Assembly: GCA_037833965.1 (NCBI GenBank)
Contig: AP031351.1
Location: 9,560,501-9,624,500 of the forward strand
Length of the DNA stretch: 64,000 nucleotides
Direction of reading: 5' to 3'
DNA from: Marchantia polymorpha subsp. ruderalis
Lineage: Eukaryota; Streptophyta; Marchantiopsida; Marchantiales; Marchantiaceae
Position numbers and translations under genes: made by a program. This document shows, in pieces, positions 31,931 to 45,906 of this stretch. Below the pieces are notes generated by a model that saw nothing but the letters and a program-made list of their open reading frames with translations, was not told the origin of the DNA and did no database searches. Each line of letters starts with the position of its first letter. Position 1 is the stretch's first letter.

Positions 31931-34900
31931 GAGATTGATAGAGGAGATCCCAAAATTAAAGTGGCATCGGTCTCGAGTACAACACAGTATCCGATTCCGT
32001 CGAAATGCGAACCCTAAGTTTGAAAAACAATGGTAGAACACAACCACAAAACAGTAGAAGCTGGTGGGCAGACACCGTCGATAGCTCACTCAAGCACAAT
32101 TCGGCGATTCCACTTGTTCAAACTTTTGATGCGGTATGTGGGATTCACATGGCCCGTGAATCCCCTTTCCGAAGCGGAATATTCTATAACATTCTGTCCT
32201 CGGCAGCAAATTTGCAAGCGGCGGCCCGTCCCCACGGGCAAACACAGTTACGGGGAGAGGGTTCCGGCACGGCTTTTTACCTGCTTTTCAGGTAACCAGA
32301 AATGTCAGAAGTAGTCTCAACCCCACTTGAATGTTCATGCAGGGGTCAAATGATTTGGGTGATGACCTGTTCTTGCCGGACTGGATAATATGCGTGACCT
32401 GTTCTAACAGGTAAAAGGCCGTGGTTTCCTTCTGCACCAAGTTACGAAGCGAAGAAGCGGTCCCTGTTCCTCGCTGCCGGATGTACATTGCCTGCTGGAA
32501 CAGTAAAATTCTTCGGCCATGTGAATCTTCCTCCGATCTGAGCCATGGCGCTCGGGCACCGTAGATTATGCCGCAAGTCCAACAGTGCGTCCGCATGTCC
32601 GGCAGCCCGCCGAATTCATTACAGCGGAAACCGCCCTCAGAAGAGCCCTCCCAACGGAGCGATCACGCAGACACGATAAAACCGGAAAAGCCTACAGTAG
32701 GGGAGGACTGCCACCCGCGTAGCGCAGTAAGGTACATCGGGTGAGGAACTCGGAGCTCGGCTCCTCAACCGAAAATGCCCCGTAATTTGAGGCTGGAGGT
32801 GCGCAGAAAGGAAGGAAGCGCGCGCAGCGCAATAGAAGGCACAGAGCGACCGCACGTGTTAACTCCTTAAGTGCAGTGTAGTCCACTTTTGGAACACATT
32901 TGCTCGCCATAACATGCTCTCTTTACGAACGAGCTCTTTTGGAGCGCTGTGCATCGCGAGCAGGAGGGACGATCGTCGCCAAATCGGACCGGCCCGGCCT
33001 GCGCCTGACAAGCAGAACCATCGCTCTGCCACGTCATTCGTCTGTCAGACCCCGACTCCAAATCAGCAACGACCTGATTCTAAACAAGCCATGGCATGTG
33101 GTATCGCATCGCAGTTAGAGACCAGATAATGTGGGTCCTGACACTTAGAAGATATGACACGACGACGACTGTTACTCTTGCGGCGGCGCAAGGAAGGAAA
33201 GAAGGGAGCAAGGAAGGAAGGTCGAGCACGGCATGCGGATTCGGCCCTTACTCTCCGGCTCCTCATAACTGTATATTGTCGATATCGTATGTACCAAATT
33301 TTAATACGTAACTACATAAGTACGTATGTGCCAATGCAGGGGAGTGCGCTGCGCGGACGTTAGTAAAGAAGAAGAAGAAGCGCACCATAGCATATGAAAT
33401 GAATGATTGCCGGGATGGCGTGCAGCGCGCGGTCGAGACGACGTGAAGGCGTCGTACTTTAATGCGGTGGCGTACGGACGGCGTGCTTCTTGCATATGGA
33501 TACCGGTTCGCGTCGGGCCGCGCCGCGGGTGGAGCGGCCGGCTTCAGGAAACGAGAGGCCTGGTGGTGGATTTGGCTCCGTGGGTTAACAGACAGTTGTG
33601 ACTTGAACCCATGTCCTTCCTTTGAGGCGGAGACAGTCTTGAACCTCCGAGACTGGACTGTTCTGCGAGCTGCTCGAGTCGGCTGAACTTCTGACCAAAG
33701 GCTGGTGTTAAGGTTAAGACGACTTCGGAACTTAACTAAACCCGGGGGTTGAACTCAGAAGTGAATGTACTGCGCGCTGGAGAGAACTCGGTGCTTCCTA
33801 ACCTGGTAGAACGGACTCGCACCACGTCCGCTCGGTCTTCGGGTCGGATGCAAGGAGAGTCGAGTCGTCCATGTTCGGGCGGGCCGATGTGACACAGATG
33901 CGGTGGAAATGTTGGCACGACAAAAGAGGCATCTTTTGGAATTCTGAATCTTTCTTTCTGGCATTTGCCCACTTTCGGCCTCTTTGTCAGCGTGCACATG
34001 AAGGGCTGATCTACTTGGATTCGCTTCTGGAAATCTGTCGCAAGAGATGATGGTGCCCACATAATGATACGAGTTTCGGTTTGAAGAGTGCCAGACAAAC
34101 TCAGTCCCCGTCATAACGTCGCAGGTATTCGATAGAGTGAACCAGCGGACCTCGTCTTCCGTTTTTCACTGAACCTTGCATCGCGGAGAGAGCCCGAACT
34201 CCCATCTCATCCAGCGAGCACTCCTCTTTGCTTGCATGAATGCTCTTTGGTCGACGAGGATCATGCTTTCACTTTCGAGGGCTATGTGCTGAGAGGTGAC
34301 TTGGCATTTGGACTCGACCGTACCCTGGGATTCAGAGAGGATGCGCCGGCCCTCTCAGCCACGTGGATATACGTGGCAACAATTCGTCTAGGGCCGTGTT
34401 CCAGCCTCTGGTTTTAGAAGAACATAACATGTTGACATTCGTAAATAACCTTCCACAACACGTCAACTCGAATATGACATGGACTTGGAAGTTAAAACTA
34501 GTATCAGGGTAAGATTGTTTGTGGGGGTTGAAAATGTGGATAATTCCCAGGGCAAGTCAATCATGGACATAAGATTACGTCTACTAATCCAATATTCTCT
34601 TTAGCTTTGTAAAGCTGTGGAATTGAAAACTTCAGTCGATGTCACAGCGTAACCTACTTATCTCATTTTTTTCACGTTTTATGTGTCACTACTGCAAGAC
34701 ATCGCTCACCCTTGAATCAGATGTACAGTAAATAAAAATAATTAAAGTATTCCGATCAACGAAGTTGTCAATTTCTATGCCTGTCATGTGAAATGGGGGC
34801 CTAAGAGCACATTTGGAGTGTCCACAACAAAGCCCTGCCATTTTCGATTACCCAAGATCACAAAATATTCTACACCAATATACTGAATGTAGTAGGTAGC

Positions 34901-36420
34901 GTGGGTATTCTTGAACTGAATTAAAATTCTCTCCCTTCAGGTGTGTACATTTTTTAAAAACAAATAGAATTGATTTTCTGTAGACAAGGCCGCGCTACGA
35001 GATGAAAACATGCGCCGCAAAAACAGGTATATTCCAGCGAAGGCCAAACGAAAAGCTAATCCAAACAGACCCTCGGAAAAGAGGAATCAGAATAATATCT
35101 GGGGTACTGAGAACACACCCAAACTCCCAATTAGTGCCGAAGTTTCGGGGAAAGGTGTTAGGGTGGAAACTGCCAAATTAAGTGGATGGAAATCGTCCGG
35201 CTGAACTTGGCAGTGAGATTGAGGCATAATGGGGTGCTTACACCCATAATTATTGAACGAGAGAAATGATCGGCTGTCGAAATACGAGGCAAGGATAATT
35301 GGCTTGCTGCCCTGCCATATGTCATAGACACAATTGTTAGTCTCAGCTACAGAGTAGATTTCAATTCATTGGGATACACATAAATACGTGCCTCGCATGA
35401 ACTTGACCCCATTCTAATTTTCTTAGGTTTGAAAAGATATGGATCTATTCAAGGAGAGTGAATCAAGGGCCGGTGAGAACAGGCATGGGGATGGCTGACA
35501 AGAAGGACTCGCTTTGTCACGTCGAGGGACGAGGGACAAGGGACAAGGGGTGATGCTATGTTTTTTTCGAAATATGGGGTACCGTTCAGTGCAAGTGAGA
35601 AGTTCGCAGTGCTCTTAACTTCGTGTCTGACTATGTGTTGCTTTTGTGGTGGGCTATTTTGCAATAAAATAATAATAATGAGAGCGGCCCACTACGTACT
35701 TGAAGTGAGCGTGGAGAACGGTACTGCCTATCTCATCCAGTTGACTTGGTGATAATTGTAAAGGAGGACCTAGTGTACCGACGCTTAAGTTGTACATATT
35801 CAGGATACACAGTAGTATTGCACACTTGCTGTCCTTGACCATGTAAGACAGTTGACTATGTTAATCTTTACCAAGTTGACTGTTTTCAAGTTTTCTAGGG
35901 TTGACTCGCTTTCTCATAAAAGTTGAGAGCTCCGGAAAACCCAATTTTCTTTCAAACCACTTTCGTAGCTGAGATATGTAAAAAGTATTTTTTCAGAAAA
36001 ATCTATTGTAAGCGGGAAAAGCCGGAGAGCTTTACCAGGAAATGGTCGTGAAGAGAATAGTATGAAGAAAACAATACTCCAAATTAAACTACAAAAGACA
36101 AGAGAAGAGAAACTCCTTTTAGACTTAGTTTGATCCTTGTCTGGCAATGGGAAGGTTACTCTGGAGTTTACATATATATACCGCAATCTCCAGTATCAAA
36201 GGTGAGGTAAGGAAAATGCCGCCCAAATCGTCGTTGGTTACTTCGGCTCCGACTTTTAATTGATTCACGGAGTTGAATAGAAGATGTCGGGCTCGTGTGA
36301 GGTACATTTCAGACAAGATGGCTGTCAACGACCTCATACTCGTTTACAGAAATAATTTCAGCCCCGCCATCGAGTAGGTTCTGCTTGCAATTATAGGGAC
36401 TCGGCAACCATGAGGAGAGC
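31931..36420. other. Upstream region of the MetF-like gene and intergenic DNA
   Basis: The first few hundred bases would contain the leader and promoter of the minus-strand gene; no clear TATA box was found. GC content rises around 32,100-34,400. Reading frames here reach about 120 codons but lack any recognisable motif. No gene is supported. Confidence 0.4.
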
Positions 36421-36456
36421 CCGCCACACTTCCCACACAACAGCATCCCCGCCATC

Positions 36457-36477
36457 CGCGCACGCGCACGCGCACCC
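36457..36477. repeat. Alternating purine-pyrimidine run (GCACGC-type)
   Basis: CGCGCACGCGCACGCGCACC is a short run of alternating C/G and A/C steps, able in principle to adopt Z-DNA. Confidence 0.6.
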
Positions 36478-39400
36478 GCTTCCCTTTCCTTTCAGTTTAT
36501 TTGGAAACCGAATCACTTTCTATGATTCAGAAAACATTTTCGGTGGCAGTACTGTTAGAAGTCGAGTTGAGATGTTCGGCACATGATTTTGAAGGAAGGA
36601 AAAACGGTATCTCTTACGCAATATGCTGACCTCCTATCTGGAACTTGAACATTATTGTCATCGTGATGTGCATTTGGGACGCTGCCGGATTTTCCGTCGG
36701 GTCATCCTCAATTTTAGGAAAGATTGTCAGAAGTAGTGAAAATCATCACTCTACATAATGCGAAAAGCCGCGGTCTGGAAATTAGATATTACGCCGATAA
36801 AGCTGATTCAACGAGGTGGTGGATTGGAAACCATAAATAGAATCACTTTGAAATGGCATAAAAATTGGAATACCAATGAATGGGAGAAAGTGCATCACAA
36901 GCATGAATCAAGAAAATCATTACAGTAAAGGTGTAATCAAGCAGGTGCCGCCCTGAATGTAGGTGATGTGGGAGGCATGGAGACATTGTGTTCAAATCAG
37001 ATCTCTTGTTCATGTTGTCTTCATTTCCGCGGAGCCTACAGTAGAAGCATCCATAATTCCTATCGCTAGAACGCCGCTTCCAACCTTCAACTTTCACATC
37101 TTTAAATTCTGTGGGTAGAGTAGGTGAGTTTTTGATCATTTTCTCAGTTTTGATTAACGGAGCCTCCAGCATCTGACGTGTGTAAAGGTTCACATTCCTA
37201 AGAAGGCAGGACACATGTGTATATAAAATCTGCGAGAGGGGAGAGCTTCAGAGAACTGAATACCCTCATTGGAATTCTCTCTTTTCCCTGTGAATGAAGT
37301 CTGAGCATCAGCTCACTGAATACATATGGTAGTGAAGATCAGTCAAGTAAACTATACGTTAGTGAATCGCAGAAGGAAAACGTCGTCATTGAGAAGCTTT
37401 TGACATATGCTCAGTCCTTCAAGAAAAGACATAACGGACAAAAGAGGAGATAGTAATCTTGGTGCGTACATCACATGTGCAGAAACAGTTGGCAAATCTT
37501 TGCATCAGAACGAGAACTGGAAATCTGTTGGACCTTTCAGATGAATGCCGCGTTTGTCAGAAGACGGAGGTTGTTAGTTTCGTATATATATATATACATA
37601 TTTCTTATATTTTTAATATTTCCTACCTCCACCGATTCCATGAGAGCAAACCCAACAGGTGGTCCAACCTAGCCCAACCCAAGCAGGACAAGTTGGCCCT
37701 GTGAGTCTGTGACTACGGTAGCTGATTTTCTTGAGGAATCTCTCCGTAGGGACATAGGCCACGGAATCTATCTCGAGCCCGGAGTTGAGTAATACTATGC
37801 TTCAGCCTAGAATGACGCTATCCCAGCATACAGACCGCGGTACCGTATGTGCACATAATGGACCATTTGGAGTTCGAAATGTGCCCAGCAGGCACGTTAC
37901 ATCAGTAGAATACTCACTCACATGCAATCGCTTTTCTCTTACAGGCATTCCGCTTTTTCGGTGACTGCTGTAGGTTACATGAACTCTCGGCGACAGTAGG
38001 ATTAAAAGGACACTTTCCGCGAGCGGTTTGAGTGGGATTCGGGAGAATGAAAAGTATCCTCCTAGTCTGGAGCATTGTTCCCATTATCCGATCAGCGTGC
38101 CTCGGTAATCTCCGGAAACTATAATCATTCCGATAGACCTCGCATCTAACCGTCTCCATCGGCAGAAATCGAGATACATGGAGAAGGCACGTCATCAACG
38201 CAATACAATGAGGAATTTCATAAGCAACCATAAATGTTAAAACTCCTGACGTATTGTACATAGGCACCTTTCGTCGGTCGGGTTGTGATGGAGCCTTTCG
38301 GGCTGCCGATGCGAAATCGATACCTGCCCACAGTAGCGATAGTGAGTTTGATTTCGAGTGGGGAAATAGCCCGAGCTACATCATACATCAATTACTGTAG
38401 GACAACTTTTCTGAACTTTTTTGCACTCATTTAGCTACATCCCTAGCTATCTGGTAACAGCACGGCAGGAGCTAATGGCTGTGGCTCAGGAATCTCACTG
38501 CACCAGCCACCAGCGGATACCGGGTGGTACAAGAACCAAAACCTCAGTGCCTGAGATGAATGTACATTGTGGAGTATGTACTGTGTGATGCTCACTTGGA
38601 GTGCGTACTGTCAAGTACATACGTGTTGATCGATTGTGGCTTGTCTCCACGTGAGTGTCAGAAAAGTGTCAGAAGACGTCACTGAATGCGACGGGAAAGA
38701 CTGATATCAGATAGATTACAGAACACTGCGGACAGTGTAGGACCTGCTATGTTGACATGTGAAATTTGTAACGTTTTGCTCTTCTTTCAGTCCCCTTCCT
38801 TCCTTCTGGAAGAAGTATGAAATATATATCAATATACTTATGATTCATGATCTGGATGCATTGTTTAAAAAAATGTGTGCTTTCTCCGGAAACTGTGCAG
38901 CTTGGGATAGGCCATTACACATGATCGGAGTGGAAAATGGCATCAAATTCAATGGTGGCCTCGGAGAATTGAACTGGACTGAACTGAGCTGGTGGTAGTA
39001 GGAGCGGTGGGACTCAATTGCTGATTCTGGATACCAGTACATGCTTTGACTTCTACTGGGAATGATGAGAATGAAGGAAGCAGCAGTGTAGAGTAAGAAC
39101 TACTGCATGCCTTCCTGCCTGCCCACCTTACAAAGTTTTCTCACGAGGACAAAAGTACGAGGTGGAACATAGGGAATAAAGATTTTATATTGAATAATTG
39201 AATTACAGAACTCTTATGGTGGGGTCTTTGACAGTAATAAATAGTAGTACTGACAGTTATAATTGTATTTCTCCCGTAACGGAGATAGACATAAGTGACT
39301 GATGTTTTTGTTCACGGGAGGTTCGAATTCACTATGGGTTTACCAGACCAAAAGGATATTAGCATTCAAAATACCCTGGGAGTATTGTTGGAAGTAACAA

Positions 39401-42400
39401 TCATATTCCAAAAGAGAACGTCGTATAAATACGGTGTTTTCCATATGCGACGGAATCTTTCTTTCCATATTTAAGGAGGGAAATAAACCAGTCCACGAGG
39501 GGAGTCTGAATACCTGACATTTCCAGGCCATATTTGGCCAGCGATTTGGTGCTTTGATGTACGTATTTGGGTTTCTATGTTGTATCGAGACAAAATGAGT
39601 ATACGTATAAGAGAGAGGAAGTAAGAAGGGCCTCGTGCGTGCTCTAATATGAGATAGTAATGTCCCTCCAAGAACTGAACTTTCCGTGCTGTGGATAGCA
39701 AGCGTAGTGTGTTTCTCTCCTGGCACTCTAATTCCTTCGGTTTGCCGGCTGCATCTATGGAGAAACTATAGTCGATGAGGAGGTAAGCAGCAGGGCTTTG
39801 GGGGCGTCTAGATGAGAGTGGGGACCGTTAGCTCTTGCACTGCTCTACCAGTGCTAGGGAACCAAGGGGTGGGGGACTATGGGCGTCTTCGGTTTGGATC
39901 CAGGGCGTAGTGATTGGTTTGTAGAGTTCTCAAGTGGCTCTCGGTGCAATCTCTCTCCCTGGCCTGCACTGCATGGCCATCTACGATTTCCACGAAGTTT
40001 ACAATCATGTTGATCAAGGATTACGAAAGAATTCAACGTTTGTTGCCTCCTTTTGCTATAAAATGCTAGAAAAACTGATTGCAGTGAGGGTCAGGCTTTT
40101 GTAGGCTTATCAAGATGCCAATCATACCTTATCATACACACAGGCTTTTGGCAAGAAACGCTGCATCTGCCAAAGTCTTTCCAATCAGTCTATAAATGCT
40201 TTGATTCGAGCGAAGCTGATCCTGGAAACCAAAAACTGACATATCTCGTATTCAAGCTAAAGCAATTTTTTTTGCATGCAGTAGGCGGATGCCTCACTAT
40301 CAACACCTCAGTGGAAGATGCCTCACCCTCTGGTCGTATCTTCCATGCACTACAACACCGCCCTGGATTGGTCATCTGGCCCGTCCAATTTTCTCAACCA
40401 TCCCCGAGAATTACATTCTACGATGAAAAAAACTTCATCATAGACCGAAGAGATGTCGTAACCAGCTTTGAGAAGTGTATCTCGATGCCGACGTTGTGCG
40501 CTAGAGATTGTTCACGCCATGTGTATGTTATAACGTGTGTCCGTCCGTATAAATGTCCTTCAATATCAGTCACATGCAGGAGCGGTGATCTTCACGGAAC
40601 TTGTATGACAGAAGTGGACAGTCATGGCGCGTGGCCGAACTGCCGATTAACTGAACCATTCCGATTCTTGGAATCCCAGAGACGGACGAAACCTGTGAAA
40701 CCGAAATGTTTGTTGTTAGAAGATTCGCTGAGTATACCAGATCTGAGGGAGGGAAGTCTAGACAGACACTTGCGTCCGACTGGGACAGCGTGGTCTTTGG
40801 GACTCATCTCTCTCCATGCACAAAGGAGCAAGTTCCAGCTTGCCGCCCTTGCGACGTCCCCAAGAGAATCGTTTCAGTGACATACCCTCTCCACCCCAAG
40901 GGCGTCAGTCCACGGCAGTGTCAAACGTTTACCACAGAGGCTCGGTGACCACGGAAACGGAATCCCACACAACTTTGAGAACGAAAAGCTCTAGTGTGCC
41001 GACGTGATGCGGAGCCTCCAAGAGTGGAGCATTCAAGCCCCGATAATCGAGCATCGAGCAGAAGTCGCGGCAAAGTGGGTCGAAAAGATGATCGAACCAC
41101 GTGTGGCCAATAATTTCCTCTGCTCTCGGCCGGGCAGTAGGAAGCCCGAAGGTCCGGAACTCTGATTGTTGGGCTAGAACTCGGTTTCGACTCGAGAGTG
41201 AGGCCCTCTCTGCTAATTGCGGATGTGTCGGAAGAGTTAAGCCGTGCTCGGGTTTTGGGACTCTGATGAACTCGCCCATGCTCAATGTACGACTGACTGC
41301 CCACTGTAGAAGCACGGGAGTAAAAGCGATGACCGGCAAGATCTATAGACTATTTGTTTCGAAATCGGGTTGCTTTACTGCATGAACATCTTCAAAGCTA
41401 TGGTGCGGACGTACATACGGAAAAGTATGACCTGCAGCTGACCGCCGCGTTCTTCACAACTTCCATGCTCGCCCGCAGCGAGCGCAGTGCTCCAACACAT
41501 GCATGCTCAGCATAAGGAAATGACCACATGCACATGGTATACCAAGCGTTACTGCATTGCCAGACGAGGTCGCACTGGATCTGTCGGCTCTCATTCAACC
41601 CCGTTCGAGAGCTTGCGGGATCTGTAAGCACAGGCAGCGATGAGCATGGAAGTCTGAAAACCTACCGTAGTCTGAGCATGAGAAATGGGGTCAAAGCCGA
41701 CGTAGACCAGCTGATGGAACGCATGGCTCCAGAATCGGCAGCAGTTTCACGCTACTTTGTCCAATCTTTTGACCAACGGAGGCTGTCATGCGTCACACGA
41801 ATCAAGAGTAGAGAGCGAGGTCCGTGCAACATCCAGAAACGAATTGCACTGGCCCTGGAGAAGCACGGACCGAAACAAACAGCCGCACTCGCAACGGGAA
41901 GTGAAGAGAGCGAGAAGAGAGAGAGATCTGGAAACCGAGTCCGGATAAATTTCTGGAGCAGTGCTCACAACACTTTAATCGTATAACAATAATGATAATG
42001 CCAGATGAGCTTACGCCATCTGTGGACAAATCTAGATATAGATGGCAATGTCAACAAAGCTCGTACACTAGTGGATTCTTGATTTGAAGTCTAGTCTTCC
42101 GAAATATGATTTGAGGGGATAAGGGGACTGCATGATGGAAACGCATGGCCTTTCGAAGTTCGAAGTTGAGGAAGCCAGCAGTCTGCGGAGGACGAACGGA
42201 GGCGTCCTGATCAAGGATTCGGCCGAGCACTTTTCCCCAAAAACTCTAGTTCCCCGATGTGACTTTGTACCCATCTCTATACTCGCAGCGAACATGCTGG
42301 TCCGAGTGGCTTGAGATCACGCCGCTACGCGGATCTCAAAGCCCTGCCACCCGCCCAGAGGTCGGTCGGGGCGCGATCCCCCGACCATGTCCGCTCCCGT

Positions 42401-42500
42401 TTATTCAGCAATCGGATGTCAATACTGCACGGCCATCGTCAGGCAACAGCCCACCCCGAAACAACATCCCCTAGTAGAAGTCCAGCAAGTTAAAATTGTG
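36478..42500. other. Intergenic DNA without a supported gene
   Basis: A TA microsatellite lies near 37585-37602. The longest frame is 40272-40880 (+, 202 codons), with no motif and no evident codon bias, and I do not accept it as a gene. The part nearest 43056 would hold the MYB 3' untranslated region. Confidence 0.4.
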
Positions 42501-42507
42501 GGTACGA

Positions 42508-42530
42508 CTGCTGCTGCTGCTGCTGCTGCA
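42508..42530 (+). repeat. (CTG)7 trinucleotide repeat
   Basis: CTG is repeated seven times, ending CTGCA. It lies about 530 bp past the MYB stop codon and so may be in its 3' flank or UTR. Confidence 0.85.
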
Positions 42531-43056
42531 TATCACTGTACAAAAAAGTGATCTTCTCGTCGCAGTGTTCCGCGGTCCTCCGGCCCTCTGCAAACTCCCT
42601 TCGGCGAATGTCGGGACCCCGCCAGCACGGGGGCGCTCGAAAGAAGCTGCACTGGACCTTGCGCTGTACAATAAGGCCTGCCGCAGACGAAAGTTGAAAG
42701 AAGAGCAGCGGCAGGCAGTGCTCGCGGATTCCGGACTTAGCGCGGATTGTGCACTGTAGACTGCGCTGCGCGCCCACAAATCGGGTCGAGCTACTATGAC
42801 ATCTGAAAATGAGTTTTCTAAGTATGACTCGTAGGTCGCGTGCCAGCGCGAGACCTAAGTAGCAAATAGAAACTACCAGATCCTAACATTAACGAACTAG
42901 CTACGATGGTGATCGTCATCCTCGACAACTTCTGGCCTGGGCACCTCTTTCGCGATCTCCCCAATACTACTCTACGCTGTATGTGTGAAGCCGAATGGGT
43001 TCTTAACGTCCCATGGAGTCGTAGCCGATGCCCAGCTCAGAAGTCCGACCGGGCGT

Positions 43057-44575
43057 TCAGCGCTCCATGACGGCCACGGGCATCTCCTGGCACGGCGGCC
43101 CTACGAGCTTCAGCATATTACTCCAGTAATCTTTGCTGGCCATTTGGCCCACATCGGGCCAGCTGCCTACCGAGGGTTCAGATTTGTTCGACGCCATGGC
43201 ACTGTCGACCAGATCCAGCAGCATTTCCGGCGGCAGCAGCGAGCCGTAGCTGCTGCTGCTCTCGTCCTCGCTCAGAACGCTGCAGCTGCGCCCGTCGCTC
43301 ACCGACGGAATTGCCGAGTCCAGTTGCACCAGCGGTTGCTGCCACAAGGACGTGGGCGGGTTCACGCCCTCGTCCACGAACCCTCCATTGCTCGGAAACA
43401 TGGAGCTCTCCGACATGAGGCTCGGGAACGACGTCACCGCCGTGCTGCTGCTGTTTTGGATGAGCCTCTCGCATTGCAGCAGCGCTTCTCCGTTTACCAT
43501 GCTGTCCGGCGAGCTGTAAGAGCTGTCTTGCCCGTCGAACGGACGCAGAGTGGATGTGGGCGACATCAAGGTTTCCATGTGATTTATTTGTGTGGTGTTC
43601 GCCCCCGACATGGACGATAAGTGATTGAGCAGAAGCGCCGCGCCCGCTGAATCGAAGTCCAACGACGAGGCCGTGGGAGACGACGTGGCTGTGGAGCTTC
43701 TGCTGAACTCGTTCGAGGTCAGTTGCGACTGCATCGATGGCTCCCAGTGCTGCACGAACGATGGCAGCTGCACCGAGGGCAGATCGCTGCGCAAGGGCCC
43801 GCTGGCTTGCGCTTTCCACGAGCGCAAAAAACTGTCCGGCGAGGTGCGGCGCGCCAGCCGGGCTTCGGCCTCCAAGCGCGCACTGTCCCACTGCGCCAGA
43901 TGACTCAACTTGGAGCACAAGAGCGGTGGTGACTGCGTGGCTTTGTGAGTGACAGGGTCGATGCCCATATGCAGCAGTCGCTTCTTCAGGTGCGTGTTCC
44001 AGTAGTTTTTGATCTCGTTGTCCGTGCGACCGGCCAGGTGAGCGGCAATCGCAGACCATCTGCACAGTTTCACAGGATCTTACGTTAGACCTCGCCGGAC
44101 CTTTCAGGCAGGCACCAATTGCAACCACATTCGTAGGGTTCAAAGCGCGATTCAAATGGGGGCGGGGGGGACAGATCTTTACCGATTGCCGAGAATTGCG
44201 TGCAGGTGAATGATGAGCTGTTCTTCGTCGAGAGAGAAACGCCCTCTCTTAATATCGGGCCTCAGATAGTTCGTCCACCTCAAGCGACAGCTCTTCCCAC
44301 AACGCAAAAGCCCTGCAATTTTGATCACACACAACTCCGGTCAATTGACCAACATTGACGCTAGGCACGGAAAACCCCATTGGCAGATGCTCCAAGATCA
44401 AGTACAAAATCAAAGCATCTGCCTCGGCGCAAAACCTCGTACCCGCATGTTTTGGAAGTGCCCGCCAGCTCCCATGCCCATGGCGCTGGATGTAAGCGAC
44501 CAGCTTCTGATCCTCGTCCGGCGTCCAAGGCCCTTTCTTCAACCCCTGCTTATCGCAGCAAGGCGCTCTCCCCAT
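43057..44575 (-). CDS. R2R3-MYB transcription factor (421 aa, three exons)
   Basis: Exons are 44575-44443 (133 nt), 44312-44183 (130 nt) and 44059-43057 (1003 nt), 1266 nt in all, with introns of 130 and 123 nt. The 133/130-nt exons and their phases are the conserved R2R3-MYB pattern. The protein opens [21 protein letters not shown]2 (about residues 14-62) has Trp in GPW, GSW and LRW. R3 (about 67-113) has Phe then Trp in NRW and NYW, ending [19 protein letters not shown]. This DNA-binding sequence resembles the subgroup 9/10/24 type (MIXTA, MYB41/102 relatives), which control epidermal and cuticle traits in plants; the exact subgroup is inferred. The R3 bHLH-contact signature was not seen. 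The tail is Ser-rich and acidic ([20 protein letters not shown]), suggesting an activation region. It acts in the nucleus. Confidence 0.96.
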
Positions 44576-44892
44576 GGCTCAATCTCTTTCGATTGTGTGT
44601 CTGTCTGTCCGCTGTTTGTCTGGGCTCAGACCTTCCTCCCTCTGTGCAAGTGCGCGCGTTGCGTGGCGTTGCGTGCTTGAGTGGGGTCTGTCTGATGTTT
44701 CTGTGCGTTGGTGTTGGTGTTGGGAGTTTGTGAGGAGTCCAGCCCCGTTTGTACTTGTGTCGTGTCGCCCGAGAGGAGAGAGGAGAAGAGAAGGCTAGAA
44801 CCAGTAGCAGAAGAAGAGGAAGCAGTGTGGTCGTTGTAGATAGTAGATAGTAGTATTTCAGTTGCAGCGCGGCAGCAACGGCAAATATAAGA
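44576..44892 (-). promoter_or_regulatory. MYB leader and possible TATA element
   Basis: Reading the minus strand from 44900 to the start at 44575 I find no ATG, so the chosen start is the first one. The leader is rich in CT and CA repeats. A TTATATT element at 44884-44890 would place transcription start near 44855. This is by motif only. Confidence 0.4.
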
Positions 44893-45373
44893 GAGATGTG
44901 GTGAACGATCTGCCAAAGGATTCGCAAGAGACTCGGGTCCTGTACTTGTTCGGCTTCCGCTGCAGATGAGATGCGAGAAAGGAGAACTGATTGTGCGTTC
45001 TCGTCTCTTTTGTGCCTTAGATGGTGTCTTGACTGGAGCCGGGCTGCACTGGACTGGTCTGGTCCGGTCTACTGATACGGACACTCTAGCTCCGCGCAGC
45101 AACTGCTTTCTCCATCGCTCTTTCCCTTTCTCCTCCGCTCGTCTTCTTCCAGAGCACTGTTCGGCTGCTTGGCCCCCTCTGCCCGCCCTCCTTGCGCTCT
45201 CTATAATGTCGCTCTTCGGCCCTCGCTCGCTCGGTTTTACCTTGGCTTACCGGGGAACCGTCCAATCATGACCTTTTCTCGCGTCCGCTTTCCTCTAATA
45301 GCCACCTCCGCTGAACATAACAGGAATAGAAATCTGGAGTCAACCCCCGGGCGCCCTCCGCCGTCCGATCCGC

Positions 45374-45383
45374 GCCACGTCAC
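45374..45383 (-). promoter_or_regulatory. ACGT element upstream of the MYB gene
   Basis: GCCACGTCAC lies about 800 bp upstream of the MYB ATG. It has the same core as the LTR bZIP-type motifs. Function is inferred from motif only. Confidence 0.3.
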
Positions 45384-45578
45384 GATGCCACATTGGAGTC
45401 CGGCTATCTGGTCGGATCGTCCGAGGGCAGTCCGAGGGCAGTGCGAGGCTAATGTTCGGATAATACGCTGCTCACTCAACCATGTTAATCCGGCACAGGC
45501 GACCCGAACCGGTTCCGTTAGAGCCCTCGAGGTGCTAATGTGAAGCCCCGCGCGTCAATGTGATGCACCTCGACTTTC

Positions 45579-45584
45579 CACGTG
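45579..45584 (-). promoter_or_regulatory. G-box (CACGTG) upstream of the MYB gene
   Basis: A perfect CACGTG lies about 1.0 kb upstream of the MYB ATG. G-boxes bind plant bHLH and bZIP factors. Confidence 0.35.
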
Positions 45585-45840
45585 CCGGGTATCCGGGAAT
45601 ACGTGGCCGCCTCCCATTGGGGCTCGGCCGAGCACCGAAGACTGCGCTGCTGTCGGTCACTAACCGTGTTGGTGTCTTTTCTCTCCCGCATCCGCTAACC
45701 CGATGGGTTACGTCTTCGGGACATCGGGGCTCCGGCCGGGGATTTATCATTTCGTCTCGGCGGCGCGCGGGCCGGGTGGGGGGCGGAGAGGACTACGTTG
45801 ACTTGCGTTTCCCAAGGCATTACAAAATAGTCCAAAACCT

Positions 45841-45850
45841 GACACGTGTC
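45841..45850 (-). promoter_or_regulatory. Palindromic G-box GACACGTGTC
   Basis: The 10-bp palindrome GACACGTGTC contains CACGTG and fits an ABA-response-type element. It lies about 1.27 kb upstream of the MYB ATG, 57 bp from the G-run. Confidence 0.4.
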
Positions 45851-45906
45851 GAGCGTCCTTTTCACCCCTTTTAACCTTAAACGTGGAGGAGGTGATCGAA
45901 TTGAAT

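Noticed and set aside
40272..40880. 202-codon plus-strand frame
   Set aside because: It has no recognisable domain and no supporting context, and it overlaps other equally long frames. This length is not rare in GC-balanced DNA.
40929..41339. 136-codon minus-strand frame with the string LDYRGLN, recalling the reverse transcriptase IDYRGLN
   Set aside because: Flanking residues do not match a reverse transcriptase, and no other retroelement motif lies nearby.
43178..44155. Long frames overlapping the MYB gene on both strands (325 and 211 codons)
   Set aside because: They are shadows of the GC-rich third exon in other frames and lack any motif.
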